DNA of 32,874 bases from an uncultured Lachnospiraceae bacterium (GCA_947630855.1 CANRJF010000031.1:1-32874), one strand, 5' to 3'. Numbered from the stretch's first letter, positions 14,021 through 23,111 are shown. Made by a program: numbers and translations. The notes: generated by a model not told the origin, from the letters alone.

Positions 14021-15604
14021 CTATACAATGACTTCAAAAATGCGTTTTCCGTTATACGTGATGTCCTGCATCCCCGTTTTTTTGTTTTTATTGAAGTTGA
14101 AACTAAGCAGGTATCCTTCATCTACTCCATAGTGATTCAGATACTCAAATAATTGCTGCTCCCCTCTCTGATTGTATTCGTTGCCATGCCAGATTTTCAA
14201 TTCAATTATAAACTGTCTGCCGTGATAATCAATAATTATATCTGTGCGTTTTGCATCTCTTGTCTGTGCTTCAACATAGTAGTTTCCTGAACCGTTTATG
14301 ATGGGTTTCAGATACAGCAGGAAAATTTTTCTGCCTTGTTTTTCTACAAATTTTAAATCGCTGTTTCCGTATATTTCTGTGTAATGCCGATAAAAATTTT
14401 TCATAATCAGCTTCATTTGTAACATACCATTTACCACAAATTGACTGTGTTCTGTGGGAACTGCCTGATGAAGTACATCGTCCATAATCATTTCGGAAAG
14501 AAACAGGTCATATAACTTCGTTTCAAAAATGCGGTTTGCTATGGCCACGGTGCCATGCGCTTCCTTTACAAAACCAAAAGTTACACCCAGATTGATAAGG
14601 TGATTGTCTCTTTCAAATGGATATGTGGTTCCGCAAAAAAGGATATCCTGTATTATTTTTTTCAGTTTCGGGTATTCCATTAATTGCTTTACCATGTCAT
14701 CAAATAACGTATCCGGCTGTTTCCGAAGCAGCAGTTCGGCAGCAATAATCCCCTTTTTCGTCCAGACATCCCGTTTCTTGGGAAAATGTTCTGTTCCAGC
14801 CAGTCTCTCGTCGGAAAGCTGGCAAATGCGGGATACCAGATAAGGATATCCAGAGGTGTATTCATAAATCAGATTGCTGATATAGGAAATATCCATTTCT
14901 GTATGAAAATCTTTTTCATATTCTTTCAACATAGTTGCAATGTCTTTTGAAGAAAATGCCAAATCAACAGTAAAGTCTACCGCAATGTTCCAGGGGCTGT
15001 TGTACTTTGATTCTTCGCCAGGATGCAGTTTGAGTTTCAGATTTTTGATATCGTATACACCTGCCAGAACAACAGATTTAAAAGTATCATCCGCTTTCTG
15101 CAAGTGTTCCAGATATTTATTCCTCAAAAGCCCTAAAAAAGACAGGAATACCTGGTTGTCCGAACTTTTATCCACTTCATCTATAATCAGTATGATTTCT
15201 TTGCTTGAATTACGGCAAAGATTTGTAATCCGTTCGCCCAAATCATCCAGAGGAAATTGTTCAGAAATCGGCTGATTCCATTCTTCTAAAAGAAAGTGTT
15301 CGATTTCCTGTGCCTTGAGTACACGGTTGATTTTGCGAATCAGACCCAGAGCCAGGGTGTACAATGACACGAACATTTCATCAGCCGCTTCAAAACTAAT
15401 CCGTACAACCAGATATTTTTCTTTCAGGCATTGTTCTAACTGATATAGAATTGTTGTTTTACCGTATTGTCTTGCACGGTTAATGATAAAATATTTTCCT
15501 TCCTCGATATAATCTGAAATAATCTGATTGATTTTTTCATGGATGTCCACCATATAATTCTGTTCAGGGATACATACACCGGCGGTATTAAATCGTTTGG
15601 ACAT
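14021..15604 (-). CDS. AAA-like ATPase with C-terminal PD-(D/E)XK-type nuclease region
   Basis: A 527-residue protein. RARQYGKTT (residues 43-51) is a Walker A variant and IILIIDEVDK (137-146) is Walker B, as in AAA-like (PF14516-type) P-loop NTPases. The last ~80 residues contain RTDIIIDYHG...FIIELKIW, the D...ELK signature of PD-(D/E)XK nucleases, followed by QRGEQQLFEYL. A nucleotide-dependent nuclease acting on DNA or RNA is plausible; the role is unknown and such genes are often multi-copy in gut bacteria. ATG 15604 has GGAAGGTGG upstream. The longer start (ATG 15640) overlaps a likely -10 box. It is monocistronic, divergent from the DUF1963 gene. Confidence 0.75.
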   Translation of the reverse strand: MSKRFNTAGVCIPEQNYMVDIHEKINQIISDYIEEGKYFIINRARQYGKTTILYQLEQCLKEKYLVVRISFEAADEMFVSLYTLALGLIRKINRVLKAQEIEHFLLEEWNQPISEQFPLDDLGERITNLCRNSSKEIILIIDEVDKSSDNQVFLSFLGLLRNKYLEHLQKADDTFKSVVLAGVYDIKNLKLKLHPGEESKYNSPWNIAVDFTVDLAFSSKDIATMLKEYEKDFHTEMDISYISNLIYEYTSGYPYLVSRICQLSDERLAGTEHFPKKRDVWTKKGIIAAELLLRKQPDTLFDDMVKQLMEYPKLKKIIQDILFCGTTYPFERDNHLINLGVTFGFVKEAHGTVAIANRIFETKLYDLFLSEMIMDDVLHQAVPTEHSQFVVNGMLQMKLIMKNFYRHYTEIYGNSDLKFVEKQGRKIFLLYLKPIINGSGNYYVEAQTRDAKRTDIIIDYHGRQFIIELKIWHGNEYNQRGEQQLFEYLNHYGVDEGYLLSFNFNKNKKTGMQDITYNGKRIFEVIV

Positions 15605-15638
15605 ATCTGCGCCACCTTCCTGTTTTCCTTTTCTGCTC

Positions 15639-15666
15639 ATTTTACCATAATTACAAAGATGTGCAA
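15639..15666 (-). promoter_or_regulatory. Promoter of the AAA/nuclease gene
   Basis: Minus strand: -35 TTGCAC (15666-15661), 16-bp spacer, -10 TAAAAT (15644-15639). The predicted start, near 15632, is downstream of the ATG at 15640 and upstream of the chosen ATG at 15604, which supports the shorter protein. Confidence 0.5.
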
Positions 15667-15668
15667 AC

Positions 15669-15727
15669 TATAATTTTTTTGACTTTCCCCATTTTTCTGG
15701 CAAAAAAATGAGGAAAGTCAAATTATA
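15669..15727. repeat. Long inverted repeat between divergent promoters
   Basis: The left arm (15669-15696) and right arm (15702-15727) share TATAATTT, GACTTTCC and CATTTTT in inverted order, with one 4-base T insertion in the left arm and one mismatch, around a CTGGC loop. It occupies the whole space between the AAA promoter and the DUF1963 promoter. It could be an operator, a cruciform, or a MITE-like relic; there is no sign of coding. Confidence 0.7.
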
Positions 15728-15736
15728 ACTTATACA

Positions 15737-15766
15737 TTGACAAATAGATTGATGAAACAATATAAT
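15737..15766 (+). promoter_or_regulatory. Promoter of the DUF1963 gene
   Basis: TTGACA (15737-15742), 18-bp spacer, TATAAT (15761-15766). Both hexamers match consensus exactly; spacing is one base over optimal. The gene's AGGAGG and ATG follow within 25 bases. Confidence 0.7.
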
Positions 15767-15788
15767 TTAAGAAAAAAGGAGGTCAGCT

Positions 15789-16703
15789 ATGGCGGATAAT
15801 GAAACAATCAGTAAAAACGATGAGAAAGAAGTTTTATTGACAAAGGAACAGGTAAACAGTGTTGCCAATAAGTTAAAAGAAATCACAAAGCGCAATGCTT
15901 ATTTGATTACCATAAATCCCCAAAAGCCATTAAGTATTTTTGAAAGCAAGTTTGGGGGACTGCCATACTGGGATACGTCTATGGAATATCCTGTGGATGG
16001 CGATGGGGAAAAAATGCTTTTGCTGGCTCAGATTTGTTTAGATGGTCTGGAAAGGCTAAATAACCCTGATAAAATAGAACTGCCTCAAAAGGGAATGTTG
16101 CAGTTTTTTTGTGGGGCGGATGATGTTTTCGGGGCGGATTTTGACCAGCCGGACAGCCAGAAGTCATTCCGGGTCGTGTATCACAGGGATATCGACAGAA
16201 CTATGACGGAAGAGAAAATAAGGGCGTTAGGGATACCTGCATGTACGGATGAAGATATGGAAGAGTATACGCCCGTATTTATTCCGGTTGCGGTGGATGT
16301 CTCTGTGAGGGAAACGTATATCGGATTTATGGATTACCGGTTTGATATATTGTTTTTGGAAGAAGCCCAAAGACAGTTTGGGATAGACATCAAAGATGAA
16401 TCTGTTGATACTATTGTAGGTTCACAGGATTGGGATGAATTGGCAGATGAATTTTGTATGGGAAATCATTGGATGTTATCTTATCCATATTTTGTCCAGT
16501 ATGACCCCAGGGAGGATGAGGAGGATTTCAGGAAGTATGATATGATGCTGTTTCAGATGGATTCGGAGATGGTTGAGGATGAGGAAGGCTGGAAAGATTA
16601 TGTGCTGTGGGGCGACTGCGGCGTTGCGAATTTCTTTATCAGCGGGGAGGCTCTGAAAAAGGAGGATTTTAGCAAAGTATTATATAACTGGGAATGTAGT
16701 TAA
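15789..16703 (+). CDS. DUF1963 (YwqG family) protein
   Basis: A 304-residue acidic cytosolic protein. It has YwqG/DUF1963 hallmarks: SKFGGLPYWD, MLLLAQICLDGL, KGMLQFFCG, then MLLFQMDSE and WGDCGVANFFIS near the C-terminus. The family has a barrel-like structure with unknown function and is often found near toxin-like or immunity-like genes, so an immunity or ligand-binding role is speculative. AGGAGG precedes ATG 15789 by 6 bases. It follows a strong promoter and sits between two ATPase/nuclease genes; the next gene is 148 bases away on the same strand with no obvious terminator between, so co-transcription is possible. Confidence 0.75.
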   Translation: MADNETISKNDEKEVLLTKEQVNSVANKLKEITKRNAYLITINPQKPLSIFESKFGGLPYWDTSMEYPVDGDGEKMLLLAQICLDGLERLNNPDKIELPQKGMLQFFCGADDVFGADFDQPDSQKSFRVVYHRDIDRTMTEEKIRALGIPACTDEDMEEYTPVFIPVAVDVSVRETYIGFMDYRFDILFLEEAQRQFGIDIKDESVDTIVGSQDWDELADEFCMGNHWMLSYPYFVQYDPREDEEDFRKYDMMLFQMDSEMVEDEEGWKDYVLWGDCGVANFFISGEALKKEDFSKVLYNWECS

Positions 16704-16851
16704 AAAGTGGAAGCTTAGACCAACCATTTGGATATTTTGTGAAAAAGGGGGCAAAAAGAAAGTTTTGAAAAGCTTTTCAGGGGAAGCGGTGTTTTATCGG
16801 GTGATGGTATCCTTGTGTAATAACAGTTGATTAGGGAAAGTGAGGCTTTTT

Positions 16852-18546
16852 ATGGTGAAAAAAAAGCTGCCGGTGGGCATTGACATTTTTAATGAAATTC
16901 GCCGGAAAGGATTTTATTATATTGATAAGACAAAGCTGATTTGTGATTTACTAAATAATTGGGGCAAGGTGAACCTCTTCACCCGCCCCCGCCGGTTTGG
17001 AAAGACACTGAACATGAGTATGCTGGAGAGTTTCTTTGAGATTGGTTCGGACAAGACGCTTTTTGAGGGTCTGGCAATCAGCAGGGAAACACAGCTTTGC
17101 GAAGAGTATCAGGGCAGATATCCTGTGGTATTTCTTCCTCTGAAAGGTGTGGAGGGGCTGTCTTTTGAGGATGCCATAGATATGCTTCGCATGTTAGTGG
17201 CCATTGAATGTAATCGTCTTGCATTTCTTCTGAAAAGCGAAGCGGTGGCTGAAACTGATAAGAAGATGTTTTGTGCACTGATGCGGCGGGAAAGCTCGGA
17301 AACAGAACTGAAAAGCGCTCTGGTTACGTTGATGCGGATGCTTCATTCCCATTATGGCAGGCAGGTGATTCTGCTGATTGATGAATATGATGTGCCTTTG
17401 GACAAGGCAAACAGCAATGGTTATTATGACAAGATGGTATCATTCCTGCGGGGCTTTTTTGGTGAGGCGTTTAAGACCAATCCAGACTTGTATTTTGCTG
17501 TGGTAACCGGCTGTCTGCGTATTTCGAAGGAAAGCATTTTTACGGGAATCAATAACTTAAAGATTGATACCATTATGGACAAACGTTATGATGAATATTT
17601 TGGCTTCACGGATGAGGAGGTGCAAAATATGCTGGAGGACTACGGCTTGTCTTATGCTTACCAGGACATGAAAGACTGGTACGATGGCTACCATTTTGGC
17701 GATGCGGATGTGTACTGCCCGTGGGATGTGGTCAATCATTGCGACAAGCTTCTGGAAGACCCACAGGCAAAGCCCAAACCTTATTGGAATAATACCAGTT
17801 CCAATCAGCTTGTGCAGGATTTTATCGGGTTGGCAAATGTGACGACACAGAGGGAAATCGAGGAGCTGGTGGCTGGCGGAGGGATTAGGAAGAAAATTGT
17901 GGAAACGCTGACGTATGGAGAGTTGACAGAGAGCATTGACAATTTATGGAGCGTGCTCTTTTTAACGGGCTACCTGACGGCGGAGCGCAGTGCGCCCCAG
18001 GCGCAGGAGGGGCTGACCCGTCTGGTAATCCCCAACCGGGAGGTACGGGAAATCTTTATTGAGAAGATTCAGAAGTGGTTCCGGGAAAAATTTGTAAAGG
18101 ACGAAAAGCCTATGCAGGCGTTTTGTCAGGCTTTCTTAGACGGCAGTGCAGAAACAATCCAGAAAAGCCTGAACGTGATTCTTGGGAAAATGATTAGCAT
18201 TCTGGATGCAAAAGCGAGAGATGAGCAGAAAGAGAATTTTTACCATGGTCTGCTGCTGGGGCTTTTGCGCAGCGAACCGGACTGGCTGATTTTATCTAAT
18301 GCCGAGTCGGGGGAAGGGTTTAGTGATATTCTCATTGAGCCGGAAGACCCGGATGTGGGATTGGTTATTGAAGTGAAGTATGCTTCCAGTATTTTGGCAC
18401 TTGAGAGGGCCTGTCAGGAGGCTATGGCCCAGATAAAAGACAGACGGTATGACGAAAAACTGCGCAATGACGGCAGGGAGAATATCGGCGCATATGGTAT
18501 TGCGTTTTGCAGAAAACGGTGCAGGGTGATTTTTGAAAAGCTGTAA
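16852..18546 (+). CDS. AAA-ATPase-like protein with DUF1703/PD-(D/E)XK C-terminus
   Basis: A 564-residue protein of the AAA-ATPase_like (PF09820) plus DUF1703 (PF08011) architecture. VGIDIFNEIRRKGFYYIDKT opens the domain, RPRRFGKT (residues 45-52) is the Walker A variant, and VILLIDEYDVPLD (from ~172) is Walker B. The C-terminal nuclease fold shows D492 (GFSDIL), E507 and K509 (VIEVKY), the D...EXK set. Nuclease activity is predicted but not demonstrated for most members. ATG 16852 has GTGAGG 6 bases upstream; a GTG at 16840 lies in that site. It ends before a strong terminator. It is not homologous in detail to the ATPase at 14021, despite the same overall plan. Confidence 0.85.
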   Translation: MVKKKLPVGIDIFNEIRRKGFYYIDKTKLICDLLNNWGKVNLFTRPRRFGKTLNMSMLESFFEIGSDKTLFEGLAISRETQLCEEYQGRYPVVFLPLKGVEGLSFEDAIDMLRMLVAIECNRLAFLLKSEAVAETDKKMFCALMRRESSETELKSALVTLMRMLHSHYGRQVILLIDEYDVPLDKANSNGYYDKMVSFLRGFFGEAFKTNPDLYFAVVTGCLRISKESIFTGINNLKIDTIMDKRYDEYFGFTDEEVQNMLEDYGLSYAYQDMKDWYDGYHFGDADVYCPWDVVNHCDKLLEDPQAKPKPYWNNTSSNQLVQDFIGLANVTTQREIEELVAGGGIRKKIVETLTYGELTESIDNLWSVLFLTGYLTAERSAPQAQEGLTRLVIPNREVREIFIEKIQKWFREKFVKDEKPMQAFCQAFLDGSAETIQKSLNVILGKMISILDAKARDEQKENFYHGLLLGLLRSEPDWLILSNAESGEGFSDILIEPEDPDVGLVIEVKYASSILALERACQEAMAQIKDRRYDEKLRNDGRENIGAYGIAFCRKRCRVIFEKL

Positions 18547-18573
18547 ATGAAATTTGCAATTGGGAAAGGAGCA

Positions 18574-18627
18574 GCGCGCAAACCATGCATGCCTCTCATT
18601 TATGAGGGGCGTGCATGGTTTGCGCGC
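18574..18627 (+). terminator. Very long terminator hairpin
   Basis: Two 26-base arms (18574-18599 and 18602-18627) pair almost perfectly from GCGCGCAAACC inward, with a 2-base gap at the tip and only wobble or single mismatches. TTTGTTTG follows. It ends the AAA/DUF1703 transcript and insulates the ugp operon. Confidence 0.75.
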
Positions 18628-18636
18628 TTTGTTTGA

Positions 18637-18703
18637 TTTACATAGATTTTACTTATGTTTAACGGAAGTGTGGTAGTTAATGCATTCACCGCTAATATAT
18701 AAT
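18637..18703 (+). promoter_or_regulatory. Pho-box-like direct repeats and -10 of the ugp operon
   Basis: TTTACA (18637), TTTACT (18648) and TTAACG (18659) are spaced exactly 11 bp start to start, the arrangement of PhoP boxes in Bacillus and Clostridium (TTWACA-like units with 5-bp gaps). A TATAAT (18698-18703) begins 33 bases after the third unit, without a good -35 box, as expected for an activator-dependent promoter. Activation by a PhoP-type regulator under phosphate limitation is inferred. Confidence 0.55.
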
Positions 18704-18737
18704 TCCTATTGTAAGATTTAGGAAAGGAGAGAAAAAA

Positions 18738-19883
18738 GTGGCTGATATTTTACTGAAAAACGTATGCAAAAAATTTGATAATGGCCGCAGTGTGGTGGAT
18801 GATTTTAATCTGAATATTGCAGATAAGGAATTTATTGTTTTTGTGGGGCCATCAGGATGCGGCAAGTCAACGACACTTCGTATGATTGCCGGACTGGAGG
18901 ATATCAGTGAGGGGGAACTGTGGATTGACGGCCAGCTCTGTAATTATGTGGAAGCCCGGGAGCGGGGGATGTCGATGGTATTTCAGAATTATGCGCTTTA
19001 TCCCAATATGACGGTTTATGGAAATCTTGCATTTGCCCTGAAGATAAGGAAATATCCAAAGCAGGAGGTTGATAAAAGAGTGCATGAGGTAGCCAGGAGC
19101 CTGGAAATTGAGCATCTGCTGAAAAGGCGCCCCAGCGACCTGTCAGGAGGGCAAAAGCAAAGAGTGGCGATTGGGAGCGCGATTATCAGAAAACCAAAAG
19201 CGTTTCTTATGGATGAACCGCTTTCTAATCTGGATGCGAAGCTGCGGACACAGATGCGGGTTGAATTTGCAAAGCTGCATAAGGCATTGGGGACAACCAC
19301 CATTTATGTTACACATGACCAGACAGAAGCGATGACGCTGGGAACAAGAATCGTTGTGATGAAAGACGGGAAAGTACAGCAGGCGGATACACCGGAACGA
19401 ATCTATCGTTATCCGGCAAACCGGTTTGTAGCAGAATTTATAGGTTCTCCGCCAATGAATATTTTAGAATGCTGCGTTGGTCAGGAGAACGGTCAGACGG
19501 TGCTGCTTTTGGATGAAGAGTATGATTCCCGGTTTTCGGGAAAACGCCGGATTTATTTAAAAGGAACGCTGGCAAAATGTCTTTTTCATAGATATATGGG
19601 AAAAAAGGTACTTATGGGCATACGTCCGGAGGATGTCTGTGAATATGAGGAGGCGGTATCCGGAGGGTTTGCGGATTCCTGTGCAGGGTTTACAAAAAGG
19701 GTAAAACTGCGGGAAGTGCTTGGATCAGAGGTAGTCCTTTATCTTGAGGACAAGGAAAAAAACTTTGTGGCAAGGCTTAAGCCGGAAAATAAAAACCAGG
19801 CAGGAGATTTTGTGGAGCTCTTTTTTAATCCGGAGAAGATACAGGTCTTTGATAAGGATACGGAAGAAAATGTTTTATTATGA
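18738..19883 (+). CDS. ugpC: ABC importer ATPase, UgpC/MsmK type
   Basis: A 381-residue nucleotide-binding subunit. Walker A GPSGCGKST, Q-loop MVFQNYALYPNMT, signature LSGGQKQRVAIG, Walker B FLMDEPLSNLDAK and H-loop THDQTEAM are all intact. Residues ~235-375 form the regulatory TOBE region, including MGIRPEDV. It hydrolyses ATP to power uptake through the two permeases that follow. The start is GTG 18738 with AGGAGA 7-8 bases upstream. It is the first gene of the four-gene operon. MsmK-like proteins can also serve several sugar importers; operon partners and the Pho-like box favour the ugp assignment. Confidence 0.8.
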   Translation: MADILLKNVCKKFDNGRSVVDDFNLNIADKEFIVFVGPSGCGKSTTLRMIAGLEDISEGELWIDGQLCNYVEARERGMSMVFQNYALYPNMTVYGNLAFALKIRKYPKQEVDKRVHEVARSLEIEHLLKRRPSDLSGGQKQRVAIGSAIIRKPKAFLMDEPLSNLDAKLRTQMRVEFAKLHKALGTTTIYVTHDQTEAMTLGTRIVVMKDGKVQQADTPERIYRYPANRFVAEFIGSPPMNILECCVGQENGQTVLLLDEEYDSRFSGKRRIYLKGTLAKCLFHRYMGKKVLMGIRPEDVCEYEEAVSGGFADSCAGFTKRVKLREVLGSEVVLYLEDKEKNFVARLKPENKNQAGDFVELFFNPEKIQVFDKDTEENVLL

Positions 19884-19896
19884 AAAGGAGAAAAAA

Positions 19897-20760
19897 ATGA
19901 AGACAACAGGAAGGATGAATGTATCACCTTATTTTTACCTGATTCCAAGCTTATTGGTATTTGCTGTGTTTTTATTCTATCCGTTTTTTAAGACAATATA
20001 TCTTAGCCTGTTTAAGACGGATAAGATGGGACAGGCGAAACTGTTTGTTGGTTTTGGAAATTATGCGGAACTTTTGAGTTCAGCAACTTTTTGGAACAGC
20101 CTGAAAGTGACATGGGTTTTTGTGGTGATTGTCGTGTTTGGAGGAATGTTTCTGGGACTTGTGACGGCGGTACTATGCAACAAAGCATTTCCGGGAATAC
20201 GGGTTTTCAGTACGGCATATGCCCTTCCCATGGCAATTGCATCCAGTTCGGCAGCGATGATTTTCCAGATTATGCTGCACCCGGCGGTGGGAATTGTAAA
20301 TAAACTGACGGGACTTGACATTAACTGGCTCAATGACCCGAATACGGCACTTTACTGTGTTGCCATACTGACGGCGTGGCTGAACAGCGGAATTAATTTC
20401 CTGTACTTTTCTGCAGGCCTTGGAAATATTGACGAGACCATTTATGAGAGGGCGTCTGTGGACGGGGCAAACGGAATCCAGAAGTTTTTCAGCCTGACAT
20501 TGCCGGGGCTGTCCCCTATTATGTTTTATACATTTGTGGTAAATATTATACAGGCATTTCAGTCATTCGGACAGATTAAGATTCTGACGGAGGGCGGTCC
20601 CAATGAATCCACAAATGTAATTGTATATTCCATTTATCGGGATGCATTTTTTAACTATCGATTTGGAAGCGCGGCTGCACAGTCTGTAATTTTATTCATT
20701 ATTATTATGTTGATTACATTGGTTATGTTTCGGCTTGAGAAGAAAGGAGTGAAATATTGA
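19897..20760 (+). CDS. ugpA: ABC importer permease, UgpA type
   Basis: A 287-residue inner membrane permease with six helices of the MalF/UgpA class. The cytoplasmic EAA loop (YERASVDGANGIQKFFSLTLPGLSP) contacts the ATPase. ATG 19897 has AAAAGGAG 7 bases upstream and lies 13 bases after the ATPase stop; the open frame further upstream merely overlaps the ATPase gene. It forms a heterodimeric channel with the next gene. The substrate is inferred from UgpB to be sn-glycerol-3-phosphate or glycerophosphodiesters, with other sugars not excluded. Confidence 0.75.
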   Translation: MKTTGRMNVSPYFYLIPSLLVFAVFLFYPFFKTIYLSLFKTDKMGQAKLFVGFGNYAELLSSATFWNSLKVTWVFVVIVVFGGMFLGLVTAVLCNKAFPGIRVFSTAYALPMAIASSSAAMIFQIMLHPAVGIVNKLTGLDINWLNDPNTALYCVAILTAWLNSGINFLYFSAGLGNIDETIYERASVDGANGIQKFFSLTLPGLSPIMFYTFVVNIIQAFQSFGQIKILTEGGPNESTNVIVYSIYRDAFFNYRFGSAAAQSVILFIIIMLITLVMFRLEKKGVKY

Positions 20761-21680
20761 TGAGCAGAATGGCAGACAGTATGACAATAAGTGGAAATGG
20801 CAATATTTCCAGAGAAGAATTACAGAAATTAAGAGAAATGATGAATTCCCGGGCGCTGGCTAAGAGGCGGATGCGCACAGGGCTTCGGGCTGCGGCAAAT
20901 GTGATGATGGCGTTTGTAGTGCTTCTCCCTCTTTTATATGCGGTCAGTATTGCATTTATGCCTTCCAGTGAATTGTTTACTACGGAATTAAATCTTTTGC
21001 CCAAGCATCCAACAATTGACAATTTTGTGGATGCATGCAGGAATATACCTCTTTTACGGTTTGTGCTTAATTCCTTTATTATGGCAGGCTTTATCACTGT
21101 TGGACAGATTATTTCCTGTTCTCTTGCGGCATTTGCATTTTCTTTTCTGGAATTTAAGGGAAAAGGGATTCTGTTCATGCTTGTAATGGCAACCATGATG
21201 GTGCCGGGGGAGGCAACAATTATTTCCAATTACCTGACCGTTGGCAATCTGGGGCTTTTAGATACCTATGCAGTATTAATTATTCCGTATCTTACATCGG
21301 CAATGGGGATTTTTCTCTTCCGGCAGTTTTACATGACATTTCCGGTGGTGTTATATGAATCCGCGAAGCTGGACGGCTGCTCTAATCTGCGGTTCATTGT
21401 AAAAATCCTGACGCCTTTGACCAAATCAGCAATAGGGGCAATGGCAGTGTATACATTTATTAATGCATGGAATATGTATATGTGGCCGCTTCTGGTAACC
21501 GGCTCGGATTCCATGAGGACGGTACAGATTGGAATCAGTATGCTCAACAGCGTGGACGCACAATCTATTACCCTGATGATAGCAGGTGTGGTATTAATCA
21601 TCATTCCGTCTATTTCCATTTTTATTATCGGACAGAAACAGTTAATCAGGGGAATGTTTTCAGGAGCAGTAAAAGGTTAG
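20760..21680 (+). CDS. ugpE: ABC importer permease, UgpE type
   Basis: A 306-residue permease of the MalG/UgpE class with six helices. It is preceded by a polar ~40-residue N-terminal extension rich in Arg and Met, longer than in E. coli UgpE. The EAA loop is YESAKLDGCSNLRFIVKILTPL. Its ATG (20760) shares one base with the UgpA stop (TGATG), indicating translational coupling. It pairs with UgpA to form the membrane channel. Confidence 0.75.
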   Translation: MSRMADSMTISGNGNISREELQKLREMMNSRALAKRRMRTGLRAAANVMMAFVVLLPLLYAVSIAFMPSSELFTTELNLLPKHPTIDNFVDACRNIPLLRFVLNSFIMAGFITVGQIISCSLAAFAFSFLEFKGKGILFMLVMATMMVPGEATIISNYLTVGNLGLLDTYAVLIIPYLTSAMGIFLFRQFYMTFPVVLYESAKLDGCSNLRFIVKILTPLTKSAIGAMAVYTFINAWNMYMWPLLVTGSDSMRTVQIGISMLNSVDAQSITLMIAGVVLIIIPSISIFIIGQKQLIRGMFSGAVKG

Positions 21681-21710
21681 ATTATAAAAAACAATAAGGA
21701 GAAAAAAATT

Positions 21711-23111
21711 ATGAAAAGAAGAATTGCAGCAATATTTATGGCAGGAGTTATGGCAGCAGGAGCATTTGCAGGATGCGGAGGAAAAACATTAGAGGAGCAG
21801 TCCGTGGGAGAGGCTTCTTCTGACGAAGATGGGGCTGGACAAATTACAGAACTTACCATGGCAAAAGCAGAAGATGTAAAGGGAACAGAGGTTACCTTCT
21901 GGCATTCCATGGGCGGAGTGAACGGGGAGGCAATTGATAATCTGGTGAAACAGTTTAATGAAGAAAATACATATGGCATTACGGTAAACGCCCAGTACCA
22001 GGGCGAATATGATGATTCTTTAAATAAGCTGAAAAGCGCCCAAATCGGGAACATGGGAGCGGATTTGGTTCAGGTATATGAGATTGGAACCCGGTTTATG
22101 ATTGAGTCCGGCTGGACCGTGCCCATGCAGTTTATGGTAGATGAGGACGGTTATGACGTTTCGGTGATTGAACCCAATCTTTCTGCCTATTATACGATAG
22201 ATAATCAATTGTATTCTATGCCGTTTAATTCATCAACACCTTTGATGTATTACAATAAAGATATGTTTGATGCGGCAGGAATTACAGAGATACCGGACAG
22301 CCTGGAGGGCATTAGCGAAATAGGAGATAAGCTTCTGGCTAATGGGGGAGCGGATGAAGTAATTTCTCTGGGAATTTATGGATGGTTTTTTGAGCAGTTT
22401 ATCGGAAAACAGGGACTGGAATATGCAGACAACGGAAACGGACGAAAGGAAGCGGCAACCAGTGTTGTATTTGGAGAAAATGGCGCGGCAAAAAACATTT
22501 TGACGGCGTGGAAGGCATTGGCCGATGCAGGTTATGCTCCGAATGTAGGCAGGGGCGGCGATGCGGGACTTGCTGATTTTTCTTCTGGAAAGTCTGCAAT
22601 TACCTTAGGCTCTACCGCATCATTAAAGCAGATTTTAGAGGATGTGGACGGAAAATTTGAAGTGGGCACAGCATATTTCCCCAAAATTTCCTCTGATGAT
22701 GTGGGCGGAGTTTCCATAGGCGGAGCATCCCTGTGGGCATTGGATAACAAGGACGAAAAAAAACTGCGTGCCACATGGGAATTTGTGAAGTTCCTTATTT
22801 CGGCGGAGTCACAGGCATATTGGAATGCGGAAACCGGATATTTTCCTGTAACGACAGGAGCTCATGAGGAACAGGTATTTAAGGATAATATTGCAAAATA
22901 TCCGCAGTTTCAAACGGCAATTGACCAGCTTCATGATTCTTCACCCGAGTATGCAGGCGCATTGCTGAGCGTTTTCCCGGAGGCAAGGGCAACCGTGGAA
23001 ACAGAGATCGAAAGTATGCTGAATGGGAAAGAAGATATTGATAAAGCGGTGGACAATATGGTATCTTCTATTAATAAATCCATTGAGGAATATAATCTGG
23101 TAAACGAATAA
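21711..23111 (+). CDS. ugpB: ABC importer substrate-binding lipoprotein, UgpB type
   Basis: A 466-residue extracellular solute-binding lipoprotein with lipobox AFAGC (C22). Several segments recall UgpB rather than generic sugar binders: TFWHSMGG, YQGEYDDSLNKLKSA, LVQVYEIGTRFMIESG, LYSMPFNSSTPLMYYNKD, and SIGGASLWAL near the ligand cleft. UgpB captures sn-glycerol-3-phosphate or glycerophosphodiesters. It follows ugpE by 30 bases with a GGAG site, and a strong terminator closes the operon. The operon order ATPase-permease-permease-binder differs from the E. coli order (binder first). Substrate confidence is moderate. Confidence 0.75.
   Translation: MKRRIAAIFMAGVMAAGAFAGCGGKTLEEQSVGEASSDEDGAGQITELTMAKAEDVKGTEVTFWHSMGGVNGEAIDNLVKQFNEENTYGITVNAQYQGEYDDSLNKLKSAQIGNMGADLVQVYEIGTRFMIESGWTVPMQFMVDEDGYDVSVIEPNLSAYYTIDNQLYSMPFNSSTPLMYYNKDMFDAAGITEIPDSLEGISEIGDKLLANGGADEVISLGIYGWFFEQFIGKQGLEYADNGNGRKEAATSVVFGENGAAKNILTAWKALADAGYAPNVGRGGDAGLADFSSGKSAITLGSTASLKQILEDVDGKFEVGTAYFPKISSDDVGGVSIGGASLWALDNKDEKKLRATWEFVKFLISAESQAYWNAETGYFPVTTGAHEEQVFKDNIAKYPQFQTAIDQLHDSSPEYAGALLSVFPEARATVETEIESMLNGKEDIDKAVDNMVSSINKSIEEYNLVNE

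Noticed and set aside
18738-23111. Annotating the importer as a maltose/raffinose-type sugar transporter
   Set aside because: The binding protein matches UgpB segments (MPFNSSTPLMYYNKD) and the promoter carries Pho-like repeats. Sugar uptake is not excluded but is less supported.
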